From NCBI GenBank assembly GCA_032718475.1, contig JAUCBJ010008624.1:1-59428 (forward strand): 59,428 bases of DNA. The letters run 5' to 3'. This DNA is from Nemertoderma westbladi (lineage: Eukaryota; Xenacoelomorpha; Nemertodermatida; Nemertodermatidae). This document shows positions 11,755 to 23,175 of this stretch, one piece after another; position 1 is the first letter of the stretch; every line of letters starts with the position of its first letter. The notes beneath the pieces are model-generated. The model searched no databases and was not told the DNA's origin. It worked only from the letters and a program-made list of their open reading frames with translations. Made by a program: the position numbers and the translations under genes.

Positions 11755-13319
11755 GTGGATCATATGCCGCGCGAGTTCGGAGGTTATGTAGGACTCCTCC
11801 GACCCGGTGTCTAGGAGGAGTCTGATCTTTCTTGAGGCAGTTTGGCGGGGGTCGCTAGCAGTCACCACGGCAGTCTGCAGGTGTGCCATGTCTGGCCTTT
11901 GACAGGCCACTGTAGTCCTGGCAGGAGGTCTAAACTCTGGAACCGAGGGATCCAGGTGAGGATTAGAAGAGGGAGCCGGACGACGTCCATCAGAGGTAGA
12001 GGACGAGCCGACCCTATAAGGTCCCCCAGGGGGAAAGTGAGTTCCATATGGAGCAACCCGTTGTGTTTTAGAGGACACACCCTGCAGCTGGGAGGTTGTG
12101 GGCAGATGGACACGATATGGCCACCAGTCAGGCAGTTGCTGCAGAGTCGTTGTGCCCTCACTGCTGCGAGCCACTGACTGCTAGGGAGGTCTTTGATCCG
12201 AGGAGGCATTGGAGTTTTAGCAGTGAAGGTGACTGAGGGTTTCTGGATTTGTCGAGTGTTGGTAGATGGAGGTCGAGGGTCAGGACGCTTGGACGGCTCT
12301 CCAGAGCGTCTGTAGGCCTCGAGGCCCTCCAGCTCAGTCTTGAGGAAGTTGAGCAATGCCTCGAGGTTGTGACGACCGGTAGGTTCGGTGTTCCGGCGAT
12401 TCCATTTCAATACAATCGTCTTCGGAAGCTTGGACATAAGATGTGGAGCCAAGAGGAGTCCAGCTAGTTTCGTGGAGAAGGCAGGTGGGGCTCGCTCCCC
12501 ATTGAGCCCAGTCGTCTCCACGTCCTCGAATAGAGACTCCATCTCTCTGATGGAGGCAGAGAAGGTGTCGACCAGAATACGGAGTTGATCCGGGTTATCA
12601 CTGGTGACTGCAGGGGCGTTGACAATCCTCTGACTGTACAGAGCAATCAAAACGTTTGGTTGACCAAACCGTGAGAGAAGTTCCTTGGTGGCCGCGGCGC
12701 AGGCACCGTTGCCACACTTGATGCCCTACACGGCGGCGAGAGCAGGACCTCGTAGGCAGTTCCTCAGGTGAACAAACTTGGCCACGGGGGAGACAGTCGA
12801 TTTTTCGAAGTCGACCAGAGCGATGAACTGGTCGTAGAACTGTCACCAATCCAGGGGATCACCCAAGAAGGTGGGCAGCAACAGTTTAGGGAGCATTGAA
12901 GCAGACAGGATGGCCTCAACGCCAGCAGCAGCAGACGATGCAGTAGAGTCACAGTCAGAAGGAGGTGCCAGTTGGTTGGCAGGGAAGAGTTTCTGGAGCT
13001 GTTCCAGATGGAGTTCAGCCTCTAAGATTCGATCCCGTTCCGACTCCATTTCGTCTGACAGTAGTTCGGCGGCTTCTTCATCCTCAGATGTGAGTAGAAG
13101 AAGTTCGAAGACTTCTAGCAGGGTCGCCTTTCGCTGTTGTAGTCGACCGGTATGTAGCGCCAGATGTCCTAGGAGCTCGGGGGTGTCAGGATCCAGAGCG
13201 GTTATCTCGCGGATCTGAGAAGTGATGGCCTTCTTTGTGGACTTCTTGCGACCCCGTAGAGTAGCCTCGGCGAAGTTCTTCGTTAGTTAGTGTGGTTGAG
13301 AGAGGAATCCGGTTCGAAG
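11755..13319 (-). pseudogene. Gag and truncated protease of the nested BEL/Pao-like element
   Basis: On the minus strand one frame can be followed from about 13283 to 11862, with two in-frame stops near 12840 and 12725. In order it holds a leucine/glutamate-rich N-terminus, FLGDPLDW followed by QFYDQFIALVDFEKS (the DUF1759-type capsid signature), a long helical region, and a knuckle cluster (LCSNCLTGGH... then CRVCPLKHNGLLH). A shifted frame (12174-11716) carries the protease motif RLLLDTGSEESYI and then runs directly into the LTR. The protease is cut after its first catalytic motif and everything downstream is deleted. The lineage differs clearly from Pao copies 1 and 2. Confidence 0.8.
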
Positions 13320-13878
13320 TGTGGCGAACTGGGCGTTGGAGATGCAGAGTCCTTCGATTTTAGAATCCCAGTTGCCGAAGGGAGTGCAACTGTGTGTCGG
13401 CTCCCAAAGTAGAAATAGAAGAGCTTTCTTAAGGTGAGGGTGGAAAAAGTTGATTTTGAGTAAAAGCGATAACTGAGTTTATTTTTAATAATTCAATAAA
13501 TAATAAGGAAATAGAAGAGGAAACAATTAAATCACTAAACTTTGAAGCAGGGGTTTGCACAAGCAAAGGGTTGTCGACTTGGAAGTGAAGAAAAAGTGGC
13601 GAGCAGCTCCTTAAATACCTTCCCAGGAAGCGTCCTGATTGGGTAGCCAAGGAGACTGTTGAGTGGCCAGTTAGTTACGTTTCGATCCTAAGAGGGCCTG
13701 CCAACCTTCCCGCTAGAGGGAGGTTGGACATGGACAGAGTGCTGCAAGACAGCAGATTACATTTCCATCCCAAAAATGGGTACAGATAATTAGAAAGTTC
13801 GGTCGACAACCTGGCGATTATTTACAAATATAAAGTAACCTACTTCTTATGCCGATAGAATTCAGGACCCCACATACA
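13320..13878 (-). repeat. 5' LTR of the nested minus-strand element
   Basis: Second copy of the 11205-11754 repeat. For the minus-strand element this is the upstream LTR, with the gag reading away from it. The bases just inside (minus strand from 13319) include TTCGAACCGG. This resembles a tRNA T-loop complement rather than a standard primer-binding site, so I do not annotate a PBS. Confidence 0.8.
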
Positions 13879-13896
13879 GTGGATCATATGCCGCGC

Positions 13897-14600
13897 AAGA
13901 CTGTCTTTTATCAATTAATTGGTCTTTGGTGCAGGTTGGCAGCAAAATAATATAAGACACATAAATTAGCAGGTTAAACTGTTAAAGGTCTAAAATCGTG
14001 AACACATCAGGTTTTTGCTAATGTAGCTAAAGAATGTTCGGCTTATTAATTGTATGAATGGGGGTGTATATGAGTTATCAATGATTGTGAACCAAACAGC
14101 GTAATTTGGGGACATGGTTATCTGTGTAGAAGAGGGAAAAATACGAGGGCTATTGGTTGGACATCTCCCGTTAGAGTTCTATGGCTATGGACTGTAGTGT
14201 ATAATGATGGAACGAAAAGTTCTTGTAGTAGTGTAAAGTATCGCCTAAATTGTTGAATATGTCAGCTGATAGTTATGTTGGTCTCTCGTGTAGTAAATGT
14301 CACTCTCACTACCACTGTATCTTTGTCCTACCAGTTCTGTATCCTTGGGCCTGGTGAAGGAGTCCCGGATGATGGTTTGATCTGAAGGAACGTGGTTAAA
14401 CACCATGATGGAGGATAAATAATACAGTGTAAGACTTTACGGTAGTATAATGTTCTATCAGTAATATAAATAATCTCACGAGTAATTTCAGTAACATAAA
14501 TCTTCACATACAGTTGTAGGTCCTCCCATAGGGTGAAGACAATTGTTAAGACGGATGGCCGCTAGACGCAGACTCTGTAGGGAAGTTAATTCTCGACCTG
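13897..14600. other. Continuation of the interrupted tandem unit D (noncoding, degraded)
   Basis: The part at 13966-14000 (ggttaaactgttaaaggtct) matches 8758-8790 at the start of copy B's internal region. This is therefore the next unit of the same family, separated by the nested insertion. No ORF longer than a few dozen codons survives. Confidence 0.4.
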
Positions 14601-15700
14601 ATGTTCATACTCTAATCTATTATTTAATGTATTATTTTGGCTTGTAATTTATCTTAACGTACTCTATTATTTAATGTATTATTTTGGCTTATAATTTATT
14701 TTAACACGATCTATTATTTGGTGTATTATTTTTGGCTTATAATTTATCTTATGCAGTATGTTTATTTGATGTATTACTTCAGCCTGCACTTAATTTACGT
14801 CTTTTCTATGTATTCCGTGTGTTGTTTATTGGCCTATAAACTGATGTTCTGATTCATTCATTAGCTAACTAGGGCTTGTTCTATATTGGGTTTGTTGGCG
14901 CGGCTCCTATATTGGTTGTGACAACATTAATTGGGTTGTAGGTTTGTTTGTGGACCCCGCATTATCATTGGGTACTGCTGGTTATTTTTAGCTTGTCACT
15001 ATTGTTATATGTAACTTGGCCTACCGGTCATTCATTCCGTGCAGAACTGGGAGTGGGGCTTTGTTGTCAGTCGGTGCCATTGTTGGGTGTTGCAAGTTGT
15101 TGGGAGGGTGGTATTTTCTTTTCTTTATACTTAATTCACACATACAGTATGAATAATATTGAGTTCAGGGGTCAGGGGTTGTTGCTGCAGTTATAAATCC
15201 TGCCTTTAAAATTGCCTATTTTACCAATTTACCCAAAAAACTATATTTTTATTACTAAAAGATCAGTTGCGTTGTTATATTAATAATTTCTTGTAGATTA
15301 TTCTTTAGTAAAAGGTTCTTACGCCACCTAGTGCTATCATACCTATATTTGAACTGATTCGTTTGTTCGGGAGCATTAATGGAATGAGTGCTCTTCTCCT
15401 ATTGGCCCAAAATTATTGTATTAGCCTTCCCTAAGTATATAATATTCATTACTAGTTTACCCAACCACTTGTAAACAGAGCGCTGCTGAGAGATTACTTT
15501 CTCATGCAGGCCTCAACTGCTGGTCAGATTACTGACAGTGGTGTTTATTCTTTATGTCTTTATGTCATGTTCTTATGCCTTGTTAATAAAAATTCGATTT
15601 ACACTTGTGATTTGTTCTGTCATTAAACTTAATTTGCTCTCTTATCGTTGATTATACCACCGATATTACGTAATCAAGGAGATTTTACACGCGCCATCAT
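14600..15700 (+). repeat. LTR-like block D, possible 5' LTR of Pao copy 2
   Basis: A 75-bp segment at 15183-15255 (tgcagttataaatcctgcc...) recurs almost exactly at 29566-29636 in block C, on the far side of Pao copy 2. A nearby segment (gattcgtttgttc... then tcctattggccc, about 15357-15410) resembles segments with an inverted-CCAAT-like element in block A (about 7815-7870) and block C (about 29760-29815). A late AATAAA (about 15586) could be its polyadenylation signal. These shared landmarks on both sides of Pao copy 2 are what suggest paired LTRs. Exact ends are unresolved. Confidence 0.4.
14613..14790. repeat. 47-bp tandem repeat, three to four copies
   Basis: Units starting ctattattta begin at 14617, 14664 and 14711 (period 47), each with tgtattatttt(t)ggctt and taatttat. 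A degenerate fourth follows at about 14760. They lie at the left side of LTR-like block D. Confidence 0.8.
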
Positions 15701-17886
15701 AAGGCGGGTGTTTGCAATTAAGTATCAGTGGTAATCTGGACAATTGTAATAGATAAATGTGTTGTTCTATCTCTGACTTACTAAATAATTAATATATGGC
15801 GATATACCAGACTGTTAATATAAGAAAGCCCGTTATTATTAATTGTATCATGATTGAGAGTTGTCATAAATTAATTACGATAGAAATATTTATATAATTA
15901 TACATAAAGACAAGTCACTATACGTTTCCCCTAAAGGGAAACACAAACACCGTACTTGAGTCATTACATAATTAATTAGTCAGCCATTTACTTGTTATAC
16001 TTTGTTGTCACACCCTCCCGGTATAGTATTTCAGTTAAATACAATAGATAATCAAATACCGTATTGAACCAAATAAGTTATAAAGTAAATCAACACATGA
16101 GAGGAAGGGAAAGGGGACGTAATCGATACAGTGAGCGGCCCTTGTTGACAGGTACACTAGCGCAATCCCGTTTATTGTGTCAGACTAGCAGTTGTGAGTC
16201 TCTAAAGGCGTACAAGGTTGTTGTTTTTTGCTTTCACGTATTTTTGAGTTTTGAACATTAGCTGATAGCGCCCTATGTTTCGTTGGACCTTGTAAGCCGT
16301 AAGCCGTTACAATAGGTAAATTCCTGCTGCAATAATTCTAGATTGGTCGGGTCAGATAATAGACGGAATCTCATATTTACCATAAAACATCTTACTGCAA
16401 GTCTGCCTACTGTGAATTACCGGTATCTGATTGATTGGCTTCATAGTGTATTAAGTAAATGCGTAATTATTCTGTAGGCCTCATTTTATCCCCTATTTCA
16501 TTCCTATTTCCATTATTGGAACACATAATGTTTTTATCTCCTTGTGGGAGGAAATATAACTTTATTCCCGACAAATTACCTTTCATACTTGGTTTTACGG
16601 AATTAAGGCGCAGAAGTACGACTGGCCCATCAACAATATCCACAACATAGTTTCTGAATCGTGGGGCACCTTCGTTTCTTTAATCAAGTATTGAACTGCT
16701 TTTTATCGACTTACCCCCAGTACAGACTTATTAGTTAGAATTTTTCAGTCAATTGGAACCATTTTCTGCAGTCTTAGCCCGTCAACAGTTCGTTATACCC
16801 GACGTTAGGCGAATTAACTAAGAGCCCTAATTAGCGTATGCGGCAATCGCGGGGATGCATTCTACTAACCGTATCTATTGTTTTTATTTGTGCTATTAAC
16901 ATTTGTCTCTTGTCTGGTTTCGGCGTCCTAAACGCTCGAAACGTTTACAAACCCCCTGGTAAATTCCCACAGTCTTACTGCCCTATTAATTTGTTTTATT
17001 TGCGTACTACACTGAAGTAAACTCAAAGTTTACACCACCATTTTGTAACGTAGGTACTTTAGGTATAAGTAACGTTTTGTATTATTTTTATAAGTTGTGC
17101 AGTTTTTTATTCCGATATTATTATTCCATAATAAATATAAAAGGAACATTTAACCAATATACATACTTATTATCGAGCTACTTAACATTTCAGCTCATTA
17201 TTTCCACCTCAGATCCATTATTTACAACTTGGACCTCTGTCAGCGTAATATTTCAAAAAACCAATATATTTCTCGGGTGGAATTATTTGTCACTTTGCAG
17301 GCAATATCAGTCACATGACTTGTCCTCTCACCGAGTAACCCGGACAACCCAATAGGCTTGCATTCTCTGCCTTAGTAGCTGTAGTTAGGTAGGCCACTTT
17401 GCAGTGATAGCCATTGTACCTCAGCTTGCTCGCCTCAGCTTATACAATTGATTGGTGATTGGCTGTGTTACACTAAAGCATAGCATACCCCTTACTGATA
17501 GCGGTATACCACTTATGCTAGCCTCACCTTCATTACTGTTGAGTTGTACTAATCTCTGAACCAATAGGAGATAATTCATTGCTCTTGGTGATATTCCTGC
17601 TTGTGAAGAGTTAAACCTGATAATTCTCCCCACCTAGCGGTGAAACAAAATATTTATCACGACATCATTCTACACGAATAAATTACCGGTCCCATATTTA
17701 TTATTTACCGGTGATTGTCGATTTGTGAGTTGAACTAATGCCGTGTTATTTATTTGGGTGCAATTGTAATAATTATTCGTAATATATTATTGTTGTTGCA
17801 ATAAATGGTCGATAATAAAGGGAAGGCATAATAATCACAAAAGGGGTTAATAAAATAAAAGTTCGTTGAAATAATATTTAGTAACA
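15700..17886 (+). other. AT-rich leader before Pao copy 2 gag; no gene seen
   Basis: No ORF longer than about 90 codons has coding character. It would be the untranslated leader of Pao copy 2 if block D is its 5' LTR. A short repeat of TTACCGGT with ATTTATTATTTACCGG occurs at 17683-17710. Confidence 0.4.
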
Positions 17887-18769
17887 ATGTCTTATCGTTC
17901 AAGTGCCAATAAAAGCGCTTCAGACAGTTCCCTTAGTGACCAAACTCCTAATCTTGATGTGACTACGATACCGATGCATTCTGACTCGGACAGATCCCCG
18001 ACTAGAGAATTGCCCGAGCTGGTGCACCCTAGTTCAAATCAATTAGGTAACCCTATTATGCCCTCTAAATTAGGTCGACCACCCCCTGTCACCCGAACTG
18101 ACCAATCCACTACTGGCCTCGAAACACAAACGGACCGACCACGAGTGACTGCGACTTCCGACTTAGACCGGACGGAAGTTTATACAGTCACAGGATTGAA
18201 CCTGCCGATAGGAACGGACCCACTAATGGCCCCTTCCCCAGGTTTATTAATCGGCCTACTAAGGGCCATTGACAACGGAGTTGAAAGTACCCGCAGACCC
18301 CACTGTCATTACTAAGATGGGAAGGACCCTGAGAGGATTTCAAACCGGATTCATTAAACAAATTTCCGGCTTTGAAACCATCTTAAGGGATCCTAATGTA
18401 GATAACACTCCCTCTCTCTTCTATGAAATCAAGGAGAGAATCATACGCATCCGTATAATCCTTTCTGCCTTCCACCAATCCGCTGTTCAGACAGGAGCTG
18501 CAGTGATAGAGACTGCGACCATTGAGAACATAAGAAAATTCGCCATCTCAGCGCTCACTTGCCTCTCCTTCCAGGATAAACCTTCTCAATCCGTAGCTTT
18601 GGATTCCGACCATCCATCCATAACTGATGTCTGTGACGTTGAAGGGTACACCCAAACTGAACCCGAAACTCAAACAGCACAGGAAGACGCTATTCGTAAA
18701 CACTTGGGAGATTACATAAAAGGAGTGGGGGAAGATGATAAGGAGATTACGTGGGCATCTTCCAACTAG
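17887..18769 (+). pseudogene. Pao copy 2 gag N-terminus (two overlapping frames)
   Basis: The ATG at 17887 opens a serine/threonine-rich frame ending at 18315. The conserved block YEIKERIIRIRIILSAF lies in a second frame (18269-18769), so a shift occurred near 18270-18315. The LINLP-like end of the first frame (PSPGLLIGLLRAI) resembles LPAAVLAGLLIAV at the same place in copy 1. That agreement, plus a start with AACAATG context, makes 17887 a plausible original gag start. Confidence 0.7.
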
Positions 18770-19953
18770 TCCCACCACCAAGAAAATCCTAAAGGATATC
18801 GACCAAGAAATGGATCTAGAAAGCCAACGAAAGACGAATATGGAGGAAAAACAAACTAAGTTGAGACAATTGGACAATCAGGTGGAAGACGAACGATTAC
18901 GGCTTGAGTACGAAGCGGAGGAACGAAAGCGCGAAGCAGAAGAGCGAAAGCGTGAAGCGGAACGAAAGCTCGGGAAACGAGAGGAATGCAAAAATCAGTT
19001 CGTAGCGGAACGAAACAGAAAACAAGCGGAAAGGGAGCGAGAGATCATACTAAAGGAAATCGAATCCATAGAAAAACAACAATCGGACACTCAGTCAAAG
19101 GAAAATAGGACCAAACAACTCGAGTGCTATACATCTTCCGACGAGTTTGACAAATCATCGGATAAATCTCGGACTTCCAGACGCGGAAGACGCTTGGAAA
19201 GAGCTGAACGCCACCGCCTGCCTGAACAGCCACCTCAGCATCCCACTAATCCCATTAAAAATCCCCTTGGACCCAAAACCGACTCCGACTTTTTCAAACC
19301 TGTTAATACACCTTTAGCAGCGCCAAACCTGATTCCCTGCACTGGCATATTAATAAATCCTTCTAAGCCGAATATGACATCAGCGGCTAATGTGACCCAA
19401 ACCAAATTAACACCCCTTGGTATTACGATAACTACTGTAGGGAGTAATCAGACCGAAAATCTGCAACTTAAAACTTCTACAGTATATAGGGACAGAATAG
19501 TTACGCCCACTGTTCGACCCAAACAGGTGCGACCAACCCCCTTGCTGGTGGACAGAATGTGTCCAGTACCGCCTTCGCCCATCCCCATAACATTCAAACT
19601 CTGGGCCCTAGCTTGTCCCCCATCACCGATTCTCGTGATAGACACCTTGACGGCTTATGGCCGGCTGTGTGTCCATCGGCTCGGTTGAGTCGGTGAGGGA
19701 TATGGGGCCCACAGGGGCCAAGAAAAAGGTCGCCCGGGCGAGTGAAGACTCCCTTTACAGGGAAAGAGTAAACGAGTCATCACTAAACCTGCAAGCTATG
19801 CAGGAAGCCGTAAACAATAAAATGAAACAATTAAATAATATCGATTTTGAATTGGATCGATTAAATAGTCAAAGGGAGATAGTGAGTGAACAAAATCAGC
19901 AACAACGGCAAGCATTGGAAAAACAGCAGCAGCAGCAACAATTACAGCGATAA
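18735..19953 (+). pseudogene. Pao copy 2 gag coiled-coil region
   Basis: Two overlapping frames (18735-19688, 19657-19953). The first contains a long glutamate/arginine-rich coiled coil (EERKREAEERKREAERK, about residues 55-75) followed by a proline-rich linker. The second ends in glutamine-rich sequence coded by a CAG run (19926-19938). Copy 1 has a comparable coil and Q-rich helix before its capsid region. After 19953 the capsid region, zinc knuckles and protease expected in this family cannot be found. Confidence 0.65.
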
Positions 19954-20021
19954 CGATCTACCAACCTGTGACCCCATTAACTAACTATTATTCAGACACT
20001 TAGGAGGATAGGGATATTTTA

Positions 20022-20476
20022 TTGCAAAAAAATATCGCCGACGCCGCTTTAACCGAAAAAATATCTTATTGGGTGGACCAACAAAAGATGGAAGAAAATT
20101 CTCACGATAGAGCCCTATCCATCGAGGAAGAACGAGCCATACAGATTCAAAATGCCACCACCCGTTGCATCCCTGAAGAAGGTAGATATGAGACAGGGCT
20201 CCTGTGGCGCTCCAAAATCGGTGAAGTTAATGAACAACCGCGTCCTGGCTGAGAAACGCTTAAGTCAACTTAAAAGACGTTTAAATGGTGATCCCAACGC
20301 TCGAAGGATGTATAATGAACAAATGTCCAAAAGGATATGCTACCGAGGTGCCACCTGATACTCCCCATACTGATCGCACGTATTATATCACCCATCATTA
20401 CGTGAAAAGACCTGATAAACCAGATAAGGTCCGAGTAGTTTTGACGGATCAGCCCTGTACAAAGGACAATCTCTGA
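20022..20476 (+). pseudogene. Pao copy 2 pol, region leading into RT (frameshifted)
   Basis: Three short frames together read as the conserved stretch before RT in BEL/Pao pol: EERAIQIQNATTR and GRYETGLLW, then LAEKRLSQLKRRL, then YITHHYVKRPDKPDKVRVV. Each belongs to a different frame (20022-20252, 20152-20358, 20285-20476), showing at least two indels. The protease that should lie just upstream is absent. Confidence 0.75.
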
Positions 20477-21666
20477 ACTATCAACTACTAGCTGGCCCTA
20501 ACCTACTGCGTTCACTTCCAGGAATACTAATTCGTTTACGACAATTCGACGTTGCCTTCGCCTCTGATATCGAAGTAATGTTCCTGTAAGTCAAGGCCAC
20601 GCGGGAGGACCAGGACAGCCTACGTTTCCTCGGGTGGCCTGGAGGAGATACCAGTAAGACACCCAAGGAGTATTGGATGACTATACAAGCCTTCGGGCTA
20701 ATATCCAGCCCTTCGAATGCCTGCCATATTGTTTCCCGCACGGCAGATGACAATAGACATTTGTATGAATCCGAAGTAATCAATAATATTAAACGAAACA
20801 TCTACATGGACGACAATCTACATTCCGTTCCCACTGTACAAGAAGCTGTGTCCGTTGCTATGGGAACAGTTGATTGTCTAAAGAAAGGTGGCTTCCGCCT
20901 AACTAAATTCACCAGTAACTCCCGGGAATTTTTATCCACCATTCCCAAAGCGGAAAGAGGCAGCCACGACTTAGACCTTAGCACAGACGACTTGCCAGCA
21001 ACCAAGACTCTTGGCCTCAGATGGGACACACAACGGGACGAAATGTTCTTTAAAGTCCAAACTAGACCTCCAGGCGTACGTACCAAACGTATTTCCCTCA
21101 GTATATTGAGTACGCTGTTTGACCCTATAGGCTTTATAAGTCCTGTCATTCTGGAAGCTAGGCAGATAGTGAAATCTATGTGGGACCAAAATCTCACGTG
21201 GGATGAACCTCTGGCAGGAGATCTGCTAAATAACTGGCTTAAGTGGGAAAATGCCTTACCCGATATTGAAAACTTTCGTGTACCCAGAGCTTATTTCCCT
21301 AATGCTCTGCCATCGCACACTTACCAATTACACGTATTTGGTGACGCCAGTGACAAGGGCATTGGTATCATAGCCTATTATAGGGCCACTACACCCCAAG
21401 ATACTCGAGTGTCCCTAGTTGCGTCCAAATCTTTGATAAAAAGCAAAGATTTAACAGTGCCGAGAGCTGAACTAAAGGCCGCACTGTTTGCAACTACTGT
21501 TGCCAAAAATATTCTGTACGAGACCGTCTTTGTAATATCTAGAACCGTTTTATGGACAGACGCAGCCATAGTGCTGGAATATTTGACTAACACCGTCTGC
21601 GGTTTTAGCGTATACATTACAAACCGAGTATCAATAATACTCAACCGCACCGAGTTAGACCAATAG
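20476..21666 (+). pseudogene. Pao copy 2 reverse transcriptase and RNase H
   Basis: One frame contains DVAFASDIEVMF (first catalytic aspartate region), FLGWPGG, IYMDDNLHSVP (the YMDD-type catalytic box), GGFRLTKFTSNS, LGLRWD, LSTLFDPIGFISPV and the RNase H start HVFGDASDKGIG with PRAELKAAL. All are BEL/Pao signatures. An in-frame TAA at 20587, where a glutamine codon is expected, separates the first RT motif from the rest. The ORF then runs from an internal ATG (20677) to a TAG at 21664. Both stops are explained by single C-to-T or G-to-A changes. Confidence 0.88.
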
Positions 21667-22720
21667 AGGTACATCCCCGGACCCCAAAACTCGGCTGACA
21701 TACCCTCACGTGGTGCGACCCCTACCGACCTGTTGAATTCAACATGTTGGTTGAATGGGCCCGATTTCCTTTCCAAACCAGAAGACCAATGGCCTCCTCA
21801 TATTACTCCCGAGGAAATGAGGCAAGTCAAGGGTCTAGAAATCGTTAAGCCAAAAACCAGGCCCTCTAAGTCAAAGCTTTTTAAGCCTGTTGACATAGCA
21901 ACCAACAACTATGTAAACAAAATTGGTAGTCAAATTCCAAACCTTCCCCCGAATATTGATTTCCAACCCAAAACTGCCGTTAATGACCCTGAAAAATCCA
22001 CTGACCAACTACTGTTACCAAATGTGGATATGGGCTTATCCCCGCTAATATCTCGAGCCATGAATCATTATAGCTCGTGGGATAAAATGTGTGGAGCTAT
22101 AACCATACTGAAACAACTCTTTCACTATCGATACAGTACTAAGACCGTACCTGTGATAGGCTTAACTGTTAATGAGGTAGATAAATCCAATTTACAGTTA
22201 TTAAGAGTTTCACAAAGACTGGAGAGGCCTGAGAAATATAACCAGCTCAGTGTTGACCCCCTAACTCCATTAGCGGACAAATTCTCCAGTATAATGATAA
22301 ATGGTTTAATTCGAGTTGGAGGTCGCCTTACTAACGCTCCGATCTCTAGAGATACTATGTTTCCCATATTAATATTCGACCCGGAAATTCAGATCAAGTT
22401 GATACAGGACGTTCACTACCGACTCTATCACGCCGGGAGGGAACATATATTAAGCGAGATCAGAACGCGATATTACCTGGTACACCCCCGCGCAGCTCTC
22501 AACCAAATATTACGTAACTGTATACCTTGCAAAAGGATTTATAGCAAGCCGATGACTCAACTAAAACCCCTAGGGAACGAGTCGAATGTTACCAACCCCC
22601 GTTCACCCACACCGGCGTAGATCTCTTCGGACCCTTCGAAGTCAAGCGCGCCCGTACAATGGTGAAAAGATGGTGTGTCATCTTTGTTTGCATGACTTTT
22701 CGAGCCATTTACTTAGATAT
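21667..22720 (+). pseudogene. Pao copy 2 linker, integrase zinc-binding domain and start of integrase core
   Basis: The frame is the same as RT before the TAG at 21664 and continues with ADIPSRGATPTDL and FLSKPEDQWPPHI, the linker also kept in copy 1. The integrase HHCC zinc-binding domain follows (YHAGREHILSEI, then CIPCKR, about 22430-22540). Near 22590, in a run of five C, the frame shifts. The core then reads VDLFGPFEVKRA with the first catalytic aspartate, and the sequence is cut at 22720 by the LINE. Confidence 0.85.
22711..22720. repeat. Target-site duplication (left) of the LINE
   Basis: acttagatat occurs here and again at 26441-26450. Removing 22721-26450 restores a continuous integrase reading frame across the junction. 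Confidence 0.9.
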
Positions 22721-23175
22721 ACTACTAGGATCGGCATGCTGCATTGCAGCTGCATTTTTAAGAATGCTGTGCCGGCTTATCGACAAAATTGCACCGCCAT
22801 AACTCCCTATCACCCATGACATTTGCTAGATCATCCGCATCTTCAAAGCCAGTGTCCTTTAAGATGCGTCTCAAGAAAGTCATGGACTGTCCACCATGCT
22901 TATTCACTCCATGGGGCTGCCAAAGTACAAGATTATGCACTGGCTGGTCCTCACGGCGAAAGCAATGTCCTGCAAAGCGGAGGCGATTTTGTTCTTAGTG
23001 TCAAGCTTGGGGGAACCAATGAGACATCTCCAATGTTATATAGTGTCTGGTTGGAGATGTGTGCATTGTAGTTGACACAATGAACCCGGCGTAGCATTCT
23101 TGTGAATGTGCCACAGAGATTTGGTGTCCTCAGCAGTTAGAGCCCAGCATGGACTCCCATAGAGGAGTACTGGAA

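Larger units (their letters stand above)
11205..13878 (-). mobile_element. Nested BEL/Pao-like LTR element with two LTRs (non-autonomous)
   Basis: Two nearly identical direct repeats (11205-11754 and 13320-13878) flank 1.6 kb that codes on the minus strand for a gag with a CCHC cluster and the start of an aspartic protease. Both repeats have TG..CA ends when read from tgtggcgaac to ccccacataca. No RT, RNase H or integrase is present, so pol was lost before or at insertion. It lies at the end of LTR-like block B. I see no convincing 4-5 bp target duplication. The two repeats also share 18 bases beyond the expected LTR end, which is unusual (see findings). Confidence 0.85.

Noticed and set aside
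11842-12588. Plus-strand ORFs across the nested element
   Set aside because: They are opposite the minus-strand gag, which has clear capsid and knuckle motifs.
13290-13319. Primer-binding site next to the nested element's LTR
   Set aside because: TTCGAACCGG is complementary to a tRNA T-loop rather than a tRNA 3' end and is offset from the LTR edge.
16064-17355. Small ORFs in the leader of Pao copy 2
   Set aside because: Low-complexity, AT-driven frames with no recognisable motif or neighbour support.
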